In this document: piece after piece, positions 13,726 through 13,882 of the stretch
How positions within the stretch are numbered: position 1 is the first letter of the stretch
Layout: every line of letters begins with the position of its first letter
Assembly (NCBI GenBank): GCA_027323595.1
Contig: DAHWBL010000144.1
Coordinates: 1 to 13,882 of the forward strand
Reading direction: 5' to 3'
Source: Acetobacteraceae bacterium
Lineage (GTDB): Bacteria; Pseudomonadota; Alphaproteobacteria; Acetobacterales; Acetobacteraceae
Length of the DNA stretch: 13,882 bases
Position numbers and translations under genes: made by a program
Notes under the pieces: model-generated
Told to the model about the DNA's origin: nothing
The model's input: the letters and a program-made list of their open reading frames with translations, nothing else
Databases searched by the model: none

Positions 13726-13882
13726 ATGACCGACGAAACCGAATTCCAGCCGCGCGCCCAGGCGCTCGCGGTGCGTGCCGCCGTCAAAAAGCCCGCCGCC
13801 AAGAAGCCGGCAGCGAAAAAGCCGGCGGCGAAAAAGGCCGCGGTGAAGAAGCCCGCCGCCAAGAAGGTCGCCGCCAAGAAGC
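13726..13882 (+). CDS. Lysine/alanine-rich histone H1-like protein (5' part, runs off window)
   Basis: The visible 52 residues begin with a 20-residue non-repetitive head (MTDETEFQPRAQALAVRAAV). Exact five-residue repeats follow: KKPAA three times, then KKAAV, KKPAA, KKVAA and KK. Such KPAAK arrays resemble eukaryotic histone H1 tails and bacterial DNA-binding proteins with lysine-rich tails (AlgP, Hc1-like or extended HU types). They bind DNA non-specifically and may compact it. AGGAGAG at 13712-13718, seven bases before the ATG, firmly supports the start. The C-terminus is outside the window, so whether a folded domain follows is unknown. The repeats have a strict 15-bp period in DNA and are prone to length variation. 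Confidence 0.8.
   Translation, partial: MTDETEFQPRAQALAVRAAVKKPAAKKPAAKKPAAKKAAVKKPAAKKVAAKK
13786..13881 (+). repeat. 15-bp coding tandem repeat (KK[PAV]A[AV])
   Basis: From codon 21 onward every 15 bases encodes Lys-Lys followed by three small residues. Six full units and the start of a seventh are visible. The copies differ at synonymous positions (AAGAAG versus AAAAAG, GCC versus GCG), which lowers but does not remove the chance of slippage. Confidence 0.8.

Noticed and set aside
13349..13729. 126-codon plus-strand frame ending at the ATGA of the Lys-rich gene
   Set aside because: The overlap with the next start is tempting, but it begins with GTG without a ribosome binding site, has mixed third-position bases unlike neighbours, is Pro/Ser/Thr-rich without motifs, and contains the inverted repeats. 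A real small gene is not fully excluded.
13339..13877. Minus-strand frames opposite the Lys-rich gene
   Set aside because: The Phe/Ala-Ala-Gly repeat is simply the antisense of the KKPAA repeat.

Overview
This 13.9-kb, very GC-rich window looks like the chromosome of a motile alphaproteobacterium. The gene set (fliL-fliM with a DUF6468-like gene, a MotE-like gene and cheY-cheZ, divergent from flgF-flgG-flgA-flgH, plus UPF0262 and DUF983 genes) fits Rhodospirillales, perhaps Acetobacteraceae; that placement is inferred from gene content and recalled protein families, not from a search. No rRNA, tRNA, CRISPR array, insertion sequence or phage gene was seen.

Region 1 (1-5112, minus strand) is one compact flagellar and motor-switch operon. 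Read in the direction of transcription it is fliL, fliM, a small membrane-anchored DUF6468-like protein, a MotE-like coiled-coil protein, cheY, cheZ and a secreted protein with an AMIN-like N-terminal region that runs off the left edge. Most junctions are ATGA or short overlaps, so translational coupling is likely. CheY-P would bind FliM to change motor behaviour, CheZ would remove the phosphate, and FliL and the MotE-like protein sit at the stator-rotor interface.

Region 2 (5113-5321) is a divergent control region. It holds a textbook sigma-54 -24/-12 promoter facing flgF and, 60-100 bp upstream of it, two inverted copies of a 14-bp box in the position expected for an enhancer-binding protein such as FlbD. 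A TTAAC half-site lies near fliL.

Region 3 (5322-8564, plus strand) is flgF-flgG-flgA-flgH: proximal and distal rod proteins, the P-ring chaperone and the L-ring lipoprotein. A single-domain rhodanese gene (8664-9074) with its own strong ribosome binding site follows and converges on region 4.

Region 4 (9080-12895, minus strand) is a compact cluster: DUF983 zinc-ribbon membrane protein, UPF0262 protein, mtnA (methionine salvage), a DUF2272 lipoprotein and a periplasmic solute-binding protein of the nitrate/sulfonate/taurine (NMT1-like) type. No permease or ATPase is present in the window.

Region 5 (12896-13725) has no convincing gene. It contains an AT-rich tract, a T9 run, a consensus -35 hexamer and several perfect or near-perfect inverted repeats. 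It leads into the start of a lysine/alanine-rich histone H1-like gene (13726 to the right edge) built of exact five-residue repeats.
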